DNA of 64,000 bases from the NCBI RefSeq assembly GCF_014596975.1, contig NZ_JACVXD010000002.1, positions 186,001-250,000 on the forward strand, in the 5' to 3' direction. The notes beneath the pieces were generated by a model. The model had not been told where the DNA came from. It worked only from the letters and a program-made list of their open reading frames with translations, and made no database searches. Source of the DNA: Aestuariibaculum marinum. GTDB taxonomy: Bacteria > Bacteroidota > Bacteroidia > Flavobacteriales > Flavobacteriaceae. Position numbers and translations under genes: made by a program. The stretch's first letter is position 1. Every line of letters begins with the position of its first letter. Positions 32,775 through 42,530 of this stretch are shown piece by piece.

Positions 32775-35129
32775 ATGAAACATAAATTAACGTTACTTTT
32801 TCTGTTAGTTTCCTTTTCTATGCTTTCACAAGAGAGAGCATCGGTAAGTTATTTAAATATTCCAATAGCTCATGTTTTTCTTGATTTAGAATCGAAATTC
32901 AATGTTAAATTCTCGTATAATTCAAAGTTGATAGGTGAGCAATTATTAACCTTCGAGGCAAAAGAGATTACTTTAGAAGAGGTTTTGTTTGATATTGAAG
33001 CATTAATTGATATTAGGTTTAAAAAGGAAACAGAACGCTATTATACGGTTCAAAAAATTAAAAACCGAAGTGTAACCGACACGCAGCATCTGGAGCAGGT
33101 GATAGTTCGGGAATATCTTACTTCTGGAATTAATGAAAATAATGACGATACTTCAATCATGTTATCTCCAGAAAAATTGGGAATATTACCTGGTTTAACT
33201 GAGCCCGATGTGTTACAAAGTATTCAATTATTACCTGGTGTTCAAAGTCCTACAGAAACGGCTTCAGGTTTATTTATAAGAGGAGGGACTCCCGATCAAA
33301 ATTTAGTGCTTTGGGATGGTATTAAAATGTATAATTCAGGACATTTTTTCGGAACCATTTCAGCGTTAAATCCTTATATAACGCAAGATATTAAGTTGTA
33401 TAAAAACGGAACGAAAGCGCGATTTGGTAATCGAATTTCAGGGGTTATTGATATTACATCAGATGAAGATATTCCTCAAAAAATAACAGGTAGTACAGGC
33501 TTTAATATGACCCATACCGATGCGAATTTAAAATTACCATTAGGGGAAAAGGCTGCAGCTATGGTGTCTGCAAGGCGCTCCTTAGCTGATGTTTTTGAAA
33601 CGGAAACCTTTAGAAATTTGTCTAATAGAGTATTTCAGGAAACCAAAATATCGGAGGGAAATAAAGTGACCGAAGATGATGAGGTAACTACGACTAAAGA
33701 TTTATTTTATTTTAATGATTTCACGGTAAAGGCAATTCTTAAACCTAATGAAAATAACACGTTTTTGGTTAGTAATTTATTTACAAAAAATAAACTGGAC
33801 TATGGGTTTTTAATAGAAGCCTACGACGAAGCTTCACAAGATAAATTAGATATTAAAAATCAAGGGTCAAGCGTGAAATGGAAGCATTGTTATAATGATG
33901 TTTTTACACATGAATTTAGTGCATATTATTCAAATTATGATTTTGAATATACCGGTATAAATTCTATTCCAGAAGAATTTAGTAATCGACTTAATAAACA
34001 AAATAGAGTAGAAGATTTGGGACTAGCTTTCGATAGTAATTACAATTTGGATAGTGCTTCGACATTAGGTTTTGGGTATCAATTTTCGTCTAATAAAGTT
34101 AATTACGCACTGAGTTTTGAAGACAGTGAAAGTCCGGAGGATAATTATACCGAGTTTAATTTTAAAACTAATAATAACCATGCTGTTTATGGTGATTATA
34201 AGTATTGTGTTTTGGATAAATGGTTATTGAATTTCGGAGTAAGAGCCAACTATTTTTCGGTAGTAGATAAACTCTTTTTTGAACCGAGGTTTCAGTTAGA
34301 AACTAGACTTTTACCAAATATAAAATTTAAAAGTTCAATTGAAAATTTACACCAATCGGTTAGTCAGGTTATTGAGTTTAACACACAGGAATTCGGTTTG
34401 GAAAATCAAATATGGGTATTATCTGATGGCGAAGACATTCCTGTTTTGAGAAGTTTTCAGGTGACTTCCGGTTTTGTTTTTGATAAATCGGGCTGGTATT
34501 TTGATGTTGAAGGGTATTATAAAGACATCGATGGTTTAACATCGTTTACCTTAGGTTTTGATAATATCGATGACTTCTTCTCAAAAGGAAAAAGTAAGGT
34601 TTTAGGGCTTGATGTATTGGTAAAAAAGAAAATACACAATTACCGGACCTGGATGAGTTATTCACTAATGAATAATGATTTTACGTTTAATACCATCAAC
34701 AATGGTTATGCTTTTCCAGGTAATTCAGACATTACACATCATTTTACTTGGTCGCATACTTACGAATGGAAACATTTAGAGTTTTCTTTAGGCTGGAATA
34801 TCAGGACGGGTATTCCTTATACAAAAGCGAATGGCTTAATAGAAACCTCGGGGGATCCCATAATTGATTTTGAAGAAACTAACGGTGCAAGATTACCAAA
34901 CTATCATAAGTTAGATATTTCTGCCACGTATAGCTTTAATTTTTCTAAAAATGAACGCTGGAAAGGAAAACTCGGTGTATCGTTTTTGAATGTTTATAAT
35001 CAAAAAAATGTGTTGAGTAGAAAATACGAAATTGCTCAAAGCACAGAAGATGATAGTCTTGTGCTACGCGAAATCAATAAGAATTCATTAGGATTTACCC
35101 CTAATGTTGTGTTTAGAATAGATTTTTAA
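32775..35129 (+). CDS. TonB-dependent receptor with STN signalling domain (FecA-like transducer)
   Basis: The 784-residue protein has a signal peptide (MKHKLTLLFLLVSFSMLSQ). A secretin/TonB short N-terminal (STN) domain follows at about 20-95 (VKFSYNSKLIGEQLLTFEAK, TLEEVLFDIEALIDIRF), which in FecA-type receptors contacts FecR. The plug contains DVLQSIQLLPGVQSPTETAS, LFIRGGTPDQNLVLWDGIKM and RFGNRISGVIDITSDE. A long barrel ends in NVVFRIDF. It lacks the CarboxypepD_reg domain of its relative at 27690 and has STN instead. No SusD or DUF4249 gene follows. The ligand is unknown. Its stop is 4 bp from that of the convergent holB. Confidence 0.92.
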   Translation: MKHKLTLLFLLVSFSMLSQERASVSYLNIPIAHVFLDLESKFNVKFSYNSKLIGEQLLTFEAKEITLEEVLFDIEALIDIRFKKETERYYTVQKIKNRSVTDTQHLEQVIVREYLTSGINENNDDTSIMLSPEKLGILPGLTEPDVLQSIQLLPGVQSPTETASGLFIRGGTPDQNLVLWDGIKMYNSGHFFGTISALNPYITQDIKLYKNGTKARFGNRISGVIDITSDEDIPQKITGSTGFNMTHTDANLKLPLGEKAAAMVSARRSLADVFETETFRNLSNRVFQETKISEGNKVTEDDEVTTTKDLFYFNDFTVKAILKPNENNTFLVSNLFTKNKLDYGFLIEAYDEASQDKLDIKNQGSSVKWKHCYNDVFTHEFSAYYSNYDFEYTGINSIPEEFSNRLNKQNRVEDLGLAFDSNYNLDSASTLGFGYQFSSNKVNYALSFEDSESPEDNYTEFNFKTNNNHAVYGDYKYCVLDKWLLNFGVRANYFSVVDKLFFEPRFQLETRLLPNIKFKSSIENLHQSVSQVIEFNTQEFGLENQIWVLSDGEDIPVLRSFQVTSGFVFDKSGWYFDVEGYYKDIDGLTSFTLGFDNIDDFFSKGKSKVLGLDVLVKKKIHNYRTWMSYSLMNNDFTFNTINNGYAFPGNSDITHHFTWSHTYEWKHLEFSLGWNIRTGIPYTKANGLIETSGDPIIDFEETNGARLPNYHKLDISATYSFNFSKNERWKGKLGVSFLNVYNQKNVLSRKYEIAQSTEDDSLVLREINKNSLGFTPNVVFRIDF

Positions 35130-35133
35130 ATGG

Positions 35134-36285
35134 TTATTCTTTTTTATGAAGTAAACGAGTCAGTTTAATCGATAAATCGGTTAAAATGATTTTTGAATTC
35201 CCGTTACGTTCAATATGGTAAATAGCATCTTGTAGCTCATCACTAATTTCCATAATGTTATTACCGTGAATAAAAGGCGCAAAATTTTCCAGTTTAAACT
35301 TTTCGATTTTTGGCTCTAAATAGACTAAATTGTCTGCGCTATAGTTTAACAACAAGGCTTGTCTGAAGAAATCTAAACAAAACTTAAGAAATTGTTTTTG
35401 GGTTTCTCTACCAGTTTTAGAGATGTCTTCACTCCACGAAATTAAATCGTGAATAGCTGCTTTATTTCCTTTAGCTTTAAATGCACTACGTACCCAGAGA
35501 ATAAACCAGGTTTCAAACTGAATATCTTCAGAATCCTGATAAACTAAATCGCAAGCTTTATTATAGTTTCCGTTAGATTGATGTGCAATTTTCGTGGCTG
35601 CAGCATCGTTTAAATCGTATTTGTTTTTAAGTGTTTCTTTAATAACCTCTTCGGCTAACGGTGGAAAATGCAATACTTGACAGCGAGAGCGAATCGTATT
35701 TATAATTTGCTCTTCATCTTCTGCGATAAGCAAGAAAATTGTTTTAGTTGGTGGCTCTTCAATAAGCTTTAAAAGCTTATTAGCGGCTGCAATGTTCATC
35801 TTTTCAGCCATCCATATAATCATCACTTTATAACCACCTTCATACGATTTTAACGAAAGGGCTTTTACAATATCCTGAGCTTCATCTACACCAATTTGAC
35901 CCTGTTTGTTATCTACCCCTAAAAGTTTATACCAATCGAAAAGGTTTCCGTAAGGCTGTTCTTTTAATAATTGACGCCATTCTTCCAGATAATGACTCGA
36001 AACGGGATGACTTTTGGCTTTTTCACTAGTTGTTACTGGAAAGGCAAAATGTAAATCGGGATGTGATAGGTTGTTAAACTTTAGGTTGCAAGATTCATTG
36101 CCAGTGTTATTTTCCCCGTTATTATTTTTACAAAGTATATACTGAGCGTATGCAATGGCCATTGGTAAAGTGCCCGACCCCTCTGGTCCAACGAATAATT
36201 GGGCATGCGGAATTCGTCCATTATCAACACTTTGTGTTAAATGGGATTTAATATAGTCTTGACCTAAAATTTCTGAAAATAGCAT
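35134..36285 (-). CDS. holB: DNA polymerase III subunit delta'
   Basis: The 383-residue protein is an AAA+ clamp-loader subunit. It starts MLFSEILGQDYIKSHLTQSV and has ARIPHAQLF-like sequence (GRIPHAQLFVGPEGSGTLPM), where the P-loop lysine is missing, as in other non-ATP-binding delta' subunits. Later blocks are NAANKLLKLIEEPP-like (AAANKLLKLIEEPPTKTIFL) and NTIRSRCQVLHF with the sensor/arginine-finger SRC. The zinc-module region keeps only two cysteines. It loads the beta clamp during replication. On the minus strand a -7 element TATATTTG lies only 4 nt before the ATG. Confidence 0.92.
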   Translation of the reverse strand: MLFSEILGQDYIKSHLTQSVDNGRIPHAQLFVGPEGSGTLPMAIAYAQYILCKNNNGENNTGNESCNLKFNNLSHPDLHFAFPVTTSEKAKSHPVSSHYLEEWRQLLKEQPYGNLFDWYKLLGVDNKQGQIGVDEAQDIVKALSLKSYEGGYKVMIIWMAEKMNIAAANKLLKLIEEPPTKTIFLLIAEDEEQIINTIRSRCQVLHFPPLAEEVIKETLKNKYDLNDAAATKIAHQSNGNYNKACDLVYQDSEDIQFETWFILWVRSAFKAKGNKAAIHDLISWSEDISKTGRETQKQFLKFCLDFFRQALLLNYSADNLVYLEPKIEKFKLENFAPFIHGNNIMEISDELQDAIYHIERNGNSKIILTDLSIKLTRLLHKKE

Positions 36286-36447
36286 GAGACAAATATAACC
36301 GAATTCACAAAAGAATTCATAGTAACTCTTGCAATAAGACTAATTAACAGGCAGATTGTCGAAATTGTGACAGGGTTTTATATTTTTCTATTAGATTTGA
36401 AAAACCCTTTTAATCTATTCATTTTTAGTTGTTTAAAATTAAGAGTC

Positions 36448-37296
36448 ATGAACAAAACTACAATCGCTTTTCTATTTTTGGTGGCCTGTTCATTTATTCT
36501 TAGGGCTCAGGCTTATAAGCAGGGTTTCGATGCCAGTAATAAAGACAATTGGGCATATACAACTAATATTCCGTTTTATTCAGAACAAAATGGAACCGAT
36601 GTATGGGGAAGAACTTCCCAGGCTAATGGTAGGATTCCCAGAGCGTTTTCAGGAACAAGTTATATTGCTGGGCGTGATTTAGATAATGAATATTCTGAAG
36701 CAGCAACAGGGAAAGCTTCTCCAGAGCATATGTTGTTGTTTGATCCGATTGAATTGAATGGCGTTCCTGCCGATATTTCGTTTCGAGCACAATATGTTAA
36801 TCTAAAATCTTCTGATTATATCTTCTTTGAAATAGCTTTCGATAACGAAACCGAGTGGACGAGATATGATTTTCACGAAGATATATTTAAAACGGCTCTG
36901 TCAGGCAGGTTTAATTCTAACGGTTGGAAACATCTAATGTATAATGTGCCATCTGGGCATCAATACGTACGCATGCGATTAGTAATTTACCAAAATGGAA
37001 ATGCTTACTTAGGTTTTGATGATTTTGAGTTAACTATGAAAACCTTGTCCCCAGATAATTTAAGTATGGAAGGATTTTCTTTTGGACCAAACCCAACCAA
37101 AGATTATTTAAAAATTAAAGCTCATGTTGTTCTAGATGAGGTGTCAATTTACAATGTTTTAGGAAAAGAGGTGTTGAGTAAGAGTATTAAAAGAAACGAA
37201 GTTAATTTAGATTTATCGAATCTGCCTAACGGTATTTACATTGCAAAAGTGACATCAGGACATACGTCTAAAAGCATTAAAGTAATTAAGAAATAA
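36448..37296 (+). CDS. Secreted protein with type A T9SS sorting domain
   Basis: I choose the ATG at 36448 (282 residues), which starts a signal peptide (MNKTTIAFLFLVACSFILRAQ); the frame is open 27 codons further upstream without signal character. The mature protein is a beta-rich, jelly-roll-like module (GTSYIAGRDLDNEYSEAA, EHMLLFDPIELNGVPADISF, YLGFDDFEL). A C-terminal T9SS type A domain follows (FGPNPTKDYLKIKA, VSIYNVLGKEVL, NLDLSNLPNGIYIAKVTS, SIKVIKK). It is expected to be carried across the outer membrane by the type IX system. The passenger function is unknown; carbohydrate binding is possible. Confidence 0.88.
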   Translation: MNKTTIAFLFLVACSFILRAQAYKQGFDASNKDNWAYTTNIPFYSEQNGTDVWGRTSQANGRIPRAFSGTSYIAGRDLDNEYSEAATGKASPEHMLLFDPIELNGVPADISFRAQYVNLKSSDYIFFEIAFDNETEWTRYDFHEDIFKTALSGRFNSNGWKHLMYNVPSGHQYVRMRLVIYQNGNAYLGFDDFELTMKTLSPDNLSMEGFSFGPNPTKDYLKIKAHVVLDEVSIYNVLGKEVLSKSIKRNEVNLDLSNLPNGIYIAKVTSGHTSKSIKVIKK

Positions 37297-37318
37297 GCCT
37301 AAATTCAATAATAAATGT

Positions 37319-37360
37319 AATCCGAATTACTGTATTAGTGGTTCGGATTTTATTTTTTTT
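37319..37360 (+). terminator. Terminator after the T9SS cargo gene
   Basis: AATCCGAA (37319-37326) pairs with TTCGGATT (37342-37349), extendable by four further pairs including two G-T. A T-rich run follows. Confidence 0.75.
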
Positions 37361-37424
37361 AAAATTATACGCCGGTTACATCGTTTTCGTAAAAAAAGGC
37401 GTTTTAAAGCTCTATTTAATTAGT

Positions 37425-37432
37425 TACATTTG
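37425..37432 (+). promoter_or_regulatory. -7 element upstream of pgk
   Basis: TACATTTG matches TAnnTTTG and is 25 nt before the pgk ATG. No exact -33 TTG is visible at the right distance. Confidence 0.45.
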
Positions 37433-37457
37433 TGAAACAAATTAATTAAGAATAAGA

Positions 37458-38645
37458 ATGAAAACGCTAAACGATTTTAACTTCAAAGATAAAAAAGCAC
37501 TAATCCGTGTAGATTTTAATGTGCCTTTAGATGAAAATTTTAATGTAACAGATGCGACACGAATTGTTTCTGCAAAACCAACCATTATAAAGGTTTTAGA
37601 AGATGGCGGGAGTTGTATTTTAATGTCTCATTTAGGGCGTCCAAAGGGGGTACAGGATGAGTTTTCATTAAAGCATATTGTAGCAAAGGTTTCTGAAGTT
37701 TTAGGAATTGAAGTGAAATTTGTTTCAGAATGTGTAGGAGCAAAAGCTGAAGCTGCCGCTGCAGATTTACAACCAGGAGAAGTATTGTTACTTGAAAATT
37801 TACGTTTTCGTGCAGAAGAAACAGCAGGAGATAAAGACTTTGCCGGTCAATTGGCAAAACTTGGAGACATCTATGTGAACGATGCGTTTGGTACGGCACA
37901 CAGAGCGCATGCTTCAACAACTATTGTAGCTCAGTTTTTTCCTGAAGATAAATGTTTCGGAAGTTTACTAGCTCAGGAAATTGAAAGTATAGATAAAGTG
38001 ATGAAAACGGGAGAAAAGCCTGTTTTAGCTATTCTTGGTGGTGCTAAAGTATCTTCAAAAATCACTATCATAGAAAATATTTTAGATAAGGTAGACCACT
38101 TGATCATAGGTGGTGGTATGGCCTTTACATTTGTTAAAGCTCAAGGCGGGAAAATAGGGAATTCTATTTGTGAGGATGATAAAATGGATTTAGCCTTAGA
38201 TATCTTAAAGCAAGCGAAGGAGAAAAATGTTCAGGTTCATATTCCGGTAGATACTATTGCTGCCGATGCGTTTAGTAACGATGCTAATACTCAGGAAGTA
38301 GATATTGATGCGATTCCTGATGGTTGGGAAGGGGTTGATGCCGGACCTAAATCAAGAAAACAATTCCACGATGTAGTAATGCAGTGTAAAACAATTCTTT
38401 GGAATGGTCCATTAGGTGTTTTTGAAATGGAAAGCTTTGCCCAAGGAACAATTGAGTTAGGGAATTCAATTGCTGAAGCGACTAGAAATGGAGCATTCTC
38501 ATTAGTTGGAGGAGGTGATTCCGTAGCTGCTGTTAAGCAATTCGGTTTTGAAGATAAAGTAAGCTACGTAAGTACCGGAGGTGGTGCTATGCTTGAAAGT
38601 TTAGAAGGAATTGTGTTGCCTGGGATCGCTGCAATTCAGGAATAA
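37458..38645 (+). CDS. pgk: Phosphoglycerate kinase
   Basis: This 395-residue protein matches PGK over its full length. It has [19 protein letters not shown] near the start, [11 protein letters not shown] near 55-65, and ENLRFRAEE, then [16 protein letters not shown] (substrate-binding). Further on are [12 protein letters not shown] and the C-terminal ATP-site [13 protein letters not shown] and [13 protein letters not shown]. It transfers phosphate from 1,3-bisphosphoglycerate to ADP in glycolysis, in the cytosol. It is preceded by a terminator and its own -7 element. Confidence 0.98.
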   Translation: MKTLNDFNFKDKKALIRVDFNVPLDENFNVTDATRIVSAKPTIIKVLEDGGSCILMSHLGRPKGVQDEFSLKHIVAKVSEVLGIEVKFVSECVGAKAEAAAADLQPGEVLLLENLRFRAEETAGDKDFAGQLAKLGDIYVNDAFGTAHRAHASTTIVAQFFPEDKCFGSLLAQEIESIDKVMKTGEKPVLAILGGAKVSSKITIIENILDKVDHLIIGGGMAFTFVKAQGGKIGNSICEDDKMDLALDILKQAKEKNVQVHIPVDTIAADAFSNDANTQEVDIDAIPDGWEGVDAGPKSRKQFHDVVMQCKTILWNGPLGVFEMESFAQGTIELGNSIAEATRNGAFSLVGGGDSVAAVKQFGFEDKVSYVSTGGGAMLESLEGIVLPGIAAIQE

Positions 38646-38724
38646 ACCTAATTAAGTTTTTAATTTAGCTTAAAAAATACGATTTTAGCCATATTATCGT
38701 TCAATAACGTAATGAATTGATTTT

Positions 38725-40287
38725 ATGGCTTTTCGCTTTTTTATAGTTGTATGTTTTGTGTCGTTTACGAGTGCTTTCTCGCAAACAAATGGTGTTGAGG
38801 TAGAAGAAAAGACTGATGTTTCTCAAAATAATGTCGTTTTAAAGGATTCTTTAGTGGATGGAAAAAAGCCTAAAGTAACCCAAGTTCTATTTCAAAACGA
38901 CTCACTTTTAATTCAAAAATTTGAAGATAATTTTTTAGCGGCTGGTGTCGATGAAAAATGGTTAGAAGAATTATATAGTAATTCGCTTTACGATACGGTT
39001 TACAATTCGGTTGCTCAAATGAATTTTGAGGAAGTCGAATATCCTGAATTACCTACCGATACTCTAAAGTCTAGGTTAGCCTTATTAAATGCTAGAACAC
39101 CTTTTAATGTAGAATACAATCCAAGTTTGGAGAGTGTTATTAAAGGGTATTTAAAAAACCGTAGAGAGTTATTACAACGCTTAATTAATTTAAGCGCCTT
39201 TTACTTTCCAATGTTCGAACGCGAATTGGATAATTACAATTTGCCATTAGAGATAAAATACTTAGCAGTTGTTGAATCAGCGTTAAAACCTAGGGCTAAA
39301 TCTAGAGTAGGAGCGACTGGTTTATGGCAGTTTATGTTTAGTACCGGTAAAATGTATGGTTTAGATGTAAGCAGTTATGTCGATGAACGTAGCGACCCAA
39401 TAAAGTCTACTGAGGCAGCTGCAAAATATTTATCTAAACTTTATGAAATTTTTGGTGATTGGGATTTAGCTTTGGCGGCTTATAATTCTGGCCCTGGTAA
39501 CGTAACAAAAGCGATTAGAAGATCTGGAGGCTATCAGAATTATTGGAATATAAGACATAATTTACCACGTGAAACAGCGGGATATCTTCCGGCATTTTTA
39601 GCCAATATGTATATTTTTGAATACGCCGAAGAACATGGGTTTACCAAGCCCAAACCGGAAGTGGCGTACTTTGAAACTGACACTATTCGTGTAAAGCAAA
39701 TGATTACTTTAGATCAGGTTGCCGAAGTAACAGGTGTGGCTATTGAGGAGCTTCAGTTTTTAAACCCATCGTATAAATTAGATATTATTCCGTTTATTAA
39801 AGATGAAAATTACACCTTACGTTTACCAAGAACGGTAATAGGTGATTTCGTTACCAACGAAGAGCAGATTTATGCGTTTGCCAAAGCCGAATTTGATAAA
39901 CGAGAAAAGCCTTTACCTCAGTTTTTTGATGCTGATGCTAAAACCATTTACAGAGTTCGATCGGGTGATTTCTTAGGCAAGATTGCTAGAAAGTATGGTG
40001 TTAGAGTAAGTCAGATTAAGCAATGGAACGGATTGCGAAGTAACGATTTAAGAATAGGTCAACGATTAACGATATACCCTAGAAACCCTAATATGGCTGT
40101 TGCTAATAATGCTACAACAAAAGTTGTGTCTGGTAACGCAACGACTTATGTTGTTAAAAGTGGAGATACACTTTGGGGTATTTCTCAAAAATTTCCTGGA
40201 GTTTCTGTTCAAAATATTAAAGATTGGAACGGTATTCGCGGTAATACTTTAAAACCAGGAATGAAACTTAAAATATCTAAAGGATAA
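38725..40287 (+). CDS. Membrane-bound lytic murein transglycosylase (MltD-like) with LysM repeats
   Basis: The 520-residue protein begins with a signal peptide (MAFRFFIVVCFVSFTSAFSQ). The SLT domain has catalytic Glu near 183 in YLAVVESALKPRAKSRVGA, followed by GLWQFMFSTGKMYGL, AAAKYLSKLYEIFGDWDLAL and AAYNSGPGNVTKAI. Two LysM modules are seen near 412-455 (YRVRSGDFLGKIARKYGV) and 473-518 (YVVKSGDTLWGISQKF). It cleaves peptidoglycan glycan strands to 1,6-anhydro ends in the periplasm. E. coli MltD is a lipoprotein; here no lipobox is seen. The gene probably shares a transcript with the DUF4837 gene 20 bp downstream. Confidence 0.93.
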   Translation: MAFRFFIVVCFVSFTSAFSQTNGVEVEEKTDVSQNNVVLKDSLVDGKKPKVTQVLFQNDSLLIQKFEDNFLAAGVDEKWLEELYSNSLYDTVYNSVAQMNFEEVEYPELPTDTLKSRLALLNARTPFNVEYNPSLESVIKGYLKNRRELLQRLINLSAFYFPMFERELDNYNLPLEIKYLAVVESALKPRAKSRVGATGLWQFMFSTGKMYGLDVSSYVDERSDPIKSTEAAAKYLSKLYEIFGDWDLALAAYNSGPGNVTKAIRRSGGYQNYWNIRHNLPRETAGYLPAFLANMYIFEYAEEHGFTKPKPEVAYFETDTIRVKQMITLDQVAEVTGVAIEELQFLNPSYKLDIIPFIKDENYTLRLPRTVIGDFVTNEEQIYAFAKAEFDKREKPLPQFFDADAKTIYRVRSGDFLGKIARKYGVRVSQIKQWNGLRSNDLRIGQRLTIYPRNPNMAVANNATTKVVSGNATTYVVKSGDTLWGISQKFPGVSVQNIKDWNGIRGNTLKPGMKLKISKG

Positions 40288-40307
40288 TTCCTTAAATTTA
40301 TCGAACT

Positions 40308-41285
40308 ATGAGAACTCTTTTTGTTTCAATTTTAACTCTATTACTTATGGTGTCATGCGGCGATAAAAAGTCGTCGGATAAAAAAATCATTTTAGATTCA
40401 TCTGGAAATATCAATAATGTTTCAGTGATTTTAGAAAATGATTTATGGGATGGTAGAATTGGAGACGCCATAAGAAATGTACTTGCCGCGCCTATTTACG
40501 GACTTCCTCAAGATGAACCTACTTTTACTTTGAGTCAGATACCTCCATCGGTGTTTTCAGGCTTTGTAACCAAGAACAGAACGATTTTAAAAATTGAAAT
40601 GAATAAGGAGCCGGGTATAACCTTTCAGGATAATGTTTATGCTCAGCCTCAGAAAGTAATCGTTGTTTCAGGGAAAGATAGAGAAGAGATTGTAGGTTTA
40701 ATTCATGAAAATGGTGATGCTATAGTGCAAACGTTTAGAGCCATGGAGTTAAAGGAAAGACAACGCCAAATGGCTAAATCACCTCATAATTTTGAATCTA
40801 TAGAAATGAAATTAGACTTAACTCTAAAATTTGCTTCAGCTTATCGTATTGCCAAGGAAACAGATAATTTCTTTTGGATTAGAAAAGATATTACCACAGG
40901 AACCACGAACTTAATGATTTACGAATTGCCGCATTCAGCTATTAAAAGAAACGATAGTGTAGTTGGGCAAATCATTAAAATTAGAGATTCAATTGGTCAA
41001 ACTCATATAGAAGGAACTGTTGAAGGAACGTATATGGTAACCGAAAACGCTTATACACCATTTTTTGAAGAAACGATATTAGACAATAAACCAGCTTTTG
41101 AGGTTAAAGGTATTTGGGATTTGAAAAATGGTTTTATGGGAGGTCCCTTTTTAAGTTATACTATAGAAGATAAAACGCATGACCGGTGGGTGGTGATTGA
41201 AGGCTTTGCGTTTGCGCCATCGGTTGAGAAACGCGATTATATGTTAGAATTAGAGTCTATAATAAAATCGGTTAAAATAGAGTAA
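40308..41285 (+). CDS. DUF4837 family lipoprotein
   Basis: This 325-residue protein has a lipoprotein signal (MRTLFVSILTLLLMVSCGDKK, Cys17). It then has the DUF4837 features ILDSSGNINNVSVILENDLW, GDAIRNVLAAPIYGLPQDEP and FTLSQIPPSVFSGF, with a C-terminal ANKPAFEVKGIWDLKNGFMGGP-like block (NKPAFEVKGIWDLKNGFMGG). It occurs across Bacteroidota, often beside an MltD-like transglycosylase as here, so an envelope role is likely but unproven. It ends at a strong terminator shared with tatA. Confidence 0.9.
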   Translation: MRTLFVSILTLLLMVSCGDKKSSDKKIILDSSGNINNVSVILENDLWDGRIGDAIRNVLAAPIYGLPQDEPTFTLSQIPPSVFSGFVTKNRTILKIEMNKEPGITFQDNVYAQPQKVIVVSGKDREEIVGLIHENGDAIVQTFRAMELKERQRQMAKSPHNFESIEMKLDLTLKFASAYRIAKETDNFFWIRKDITTGTTNLMIYELPHSAIKRNDSVVGQIIKIRDSIGQTHIEGTVEGTYMVTENAYTPFFEETILDNKPAFEVKGIWDLKNGFMGGPFLSYTIEDKTHDRWVVIEGFAFAPSVEKRDYMLELESIIKSVKIE

Positions 41286-41304
41286 AAACGATATTTAAAT
41301 ACAT

Positions 41305-41338
41305 AAAAAAAACCAGCTGATTCAGCTGGTTTTTTTTT
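41305..41338. terminator. Bidirectional rho-independent terminator
   Basis: CCAGCTGA (41313-41320) pairs with TCAGCTGG (41322-41329) around one T. It is flanked by an A-run and a T-run that extend the stem. It separates convergent DUF4837 and tatA genes. Confidence 0.9.
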
Positions 41339-41356
41339 ATGTATAAAAGATGATAC

Positions 41357-41539
41357 TTATTGTTTATCTTCTTTTTTGTCTTCGTCTTTACTAGCGTCTT
41401 TAAATTCTTTAATTCCGCTTCCTAGTCCTCTCATTAATTCAGGGATTTTTTTACCTCCAAATAATAATAAAACTACTATAACTATTAGAGCTATTTGTAA
41501 TGGTCCAATAGCGCCTAAGAATATACTTGATGAGATCAT
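41357..41539 (-). CDS. tatA: Sec-independent translocase subunit TatA/TatE
   Basis: The 60-residue protein has the TatA pattern. A short N-terminus and a single membrane helix (about 9-27, [21 protein letters not shown]) are followed by the [20 protein letters not shown] hinge and amphipathic helix. A charged tail ([13 protein letters not shown]) ends it. It forms the protein-conducting assembly for folded twin-arginine substrates in the inner membrane. It is divergent from the M23 gene across about 120 bp; no tatC is in the window. Confidence 0.95.
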   Translation of the reverse strand: MISSSIFLGAIGPLQIALIVIVVLLLFGGKKIPELMRGLGSGIKEFKDASKDEDKKEDKQ

Positions 41540-41657
41540 AATTAAAAATTTAGTTTCGCAAAGTTAATAATTAAAGTTTAATAAAATCGTTATTAACAAT
41601 AACTTTAGAATAAAGCAAAGCTATTACACTATAATTTTAATTATTTTTGTTTTTGTC

Positions 41658-42527
41658 ATGGAGGATAAAAAGAAAAGACCTAAAAAAATAAAACGCAAAT
41701 TACTCGATAAGTACCGTTTAGTTATTCTAAATGAAAACACGTTTGAGGAGCGGTTATCTTTAAAATTAACGCGATTAAATGTGTTTGTTATAGCGTCGTT
41801 ATCTGCCATATTTTTAATGGTTGTAACCTGTTTAATTATAGCTTACACACCTTTAAGGGAGTATATTCCGGGGTATTCCTCTGCTGCTTTAAAAAAGAAA
41901 GCTACGGAACTCAATTATAAAACCGATTCATTGCAGCGCGTATTAGCTTTGAATGACCGTTATTTTGAATCCATAAAACAGGTGCTAAAAGGAGATGTTA
42001 GCGTATCAGATGTGAATAAAGATTCCATTATTCAAGCCGTTAAGTTAGAAGCCAGTCAGGTTGATTTTACACCAAGCGCCGAAGATTCTTTGTTAAGAGA
42101 AAAAGTAGATAAAGAGGATAAATATAATTTGTTTGAGTCGGCAACATCTGCTTCAAATTTCATCTTGTTTTCTCCGGTTAATGGCACAATAAGTGAAGCT
42201 TATAATGTTAAGGACAGGCATTATGCAGTAGATATTGTAGTGGCCAAAAATACACCAATAAAGTCGGTTGCCGATGGTATAGTAATTTTTGCCGAGTGGA
42301 CGGCAGGCACAGGGTACGTTGTAATTATAGAGCATAGTTACGGTTTGATTTCGGTGTATAAACATAATGCTTCGGTAACCAAGGCACAAGGCGATTTGGT
42401 TAAGGCTGGAGAAGTTATTGCGACGTCTGGTGACGAAGGGGAGTTGTCTACCGGACCACATTTACATTTTGAGCTTTGGAATGACGGGTATCCTGTTAAT
42501 CCAACAAATTTTATAGATTTTAACTAG
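41658..42527 (+). CDS. M23 family peptidase (LytM-type), membrane-anchored
   Basis: This 289-residue protein begins with a Lys-rich cytoplasmic tail, then a membrane helix (about 42-64, VFVIASLSAIFLMVVTCLIIAY). A predicted coiled coil follows (ALKKKATELNYKTDSLQRVL), and a C-terminal LytM domain. The zinc/catalytic residues are kept: HYAVDIV near 188 (HxxxD) and GPHLHFEL near 267-274 (HxH). It may cut peptidoglycan cross-bridges or act as a regulator of another hydrolase. It starts a run of same-strand genes leading into the polysaccharide locus, with GH3 only 3 bp downstream. Confidence 0.9.
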   Translation: MEDKKKRPKKIKRKLLDKYRLVILNENTFEERLSLKLTRLNVFVIASLSAIFLMVVTCLIIAYTPLREYIPGYSSAALKKKATELNYKTDSLQRVLALNDRYFESIKQVLKGDVSVSDVNKDSIIQAVKLEASQVDFTPSAEDSLLREKVDKEDKYNLFESATSASNFILFSPVNGTISEAYNVKDRHYAVDIVVAKNTPIKSVADGIVIFAEWTAGTGYVVIIEHSYGLISVYKHNASVTKAQGDLVKAGEVIATSGDEGELSTGPHLHFELWNDGYPVNPTNFIDFN

Positions 42528-42530
42528 TAT

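Noticed and set aside
39566..39582. Third parS-like site (CCACGTGAAACA) in the MltD-like gene
   Set aside because: Only one arm fits; the other has three mismatches and the sequence is explained by coding for Leu-Pro-Arg-Glu-Thr.
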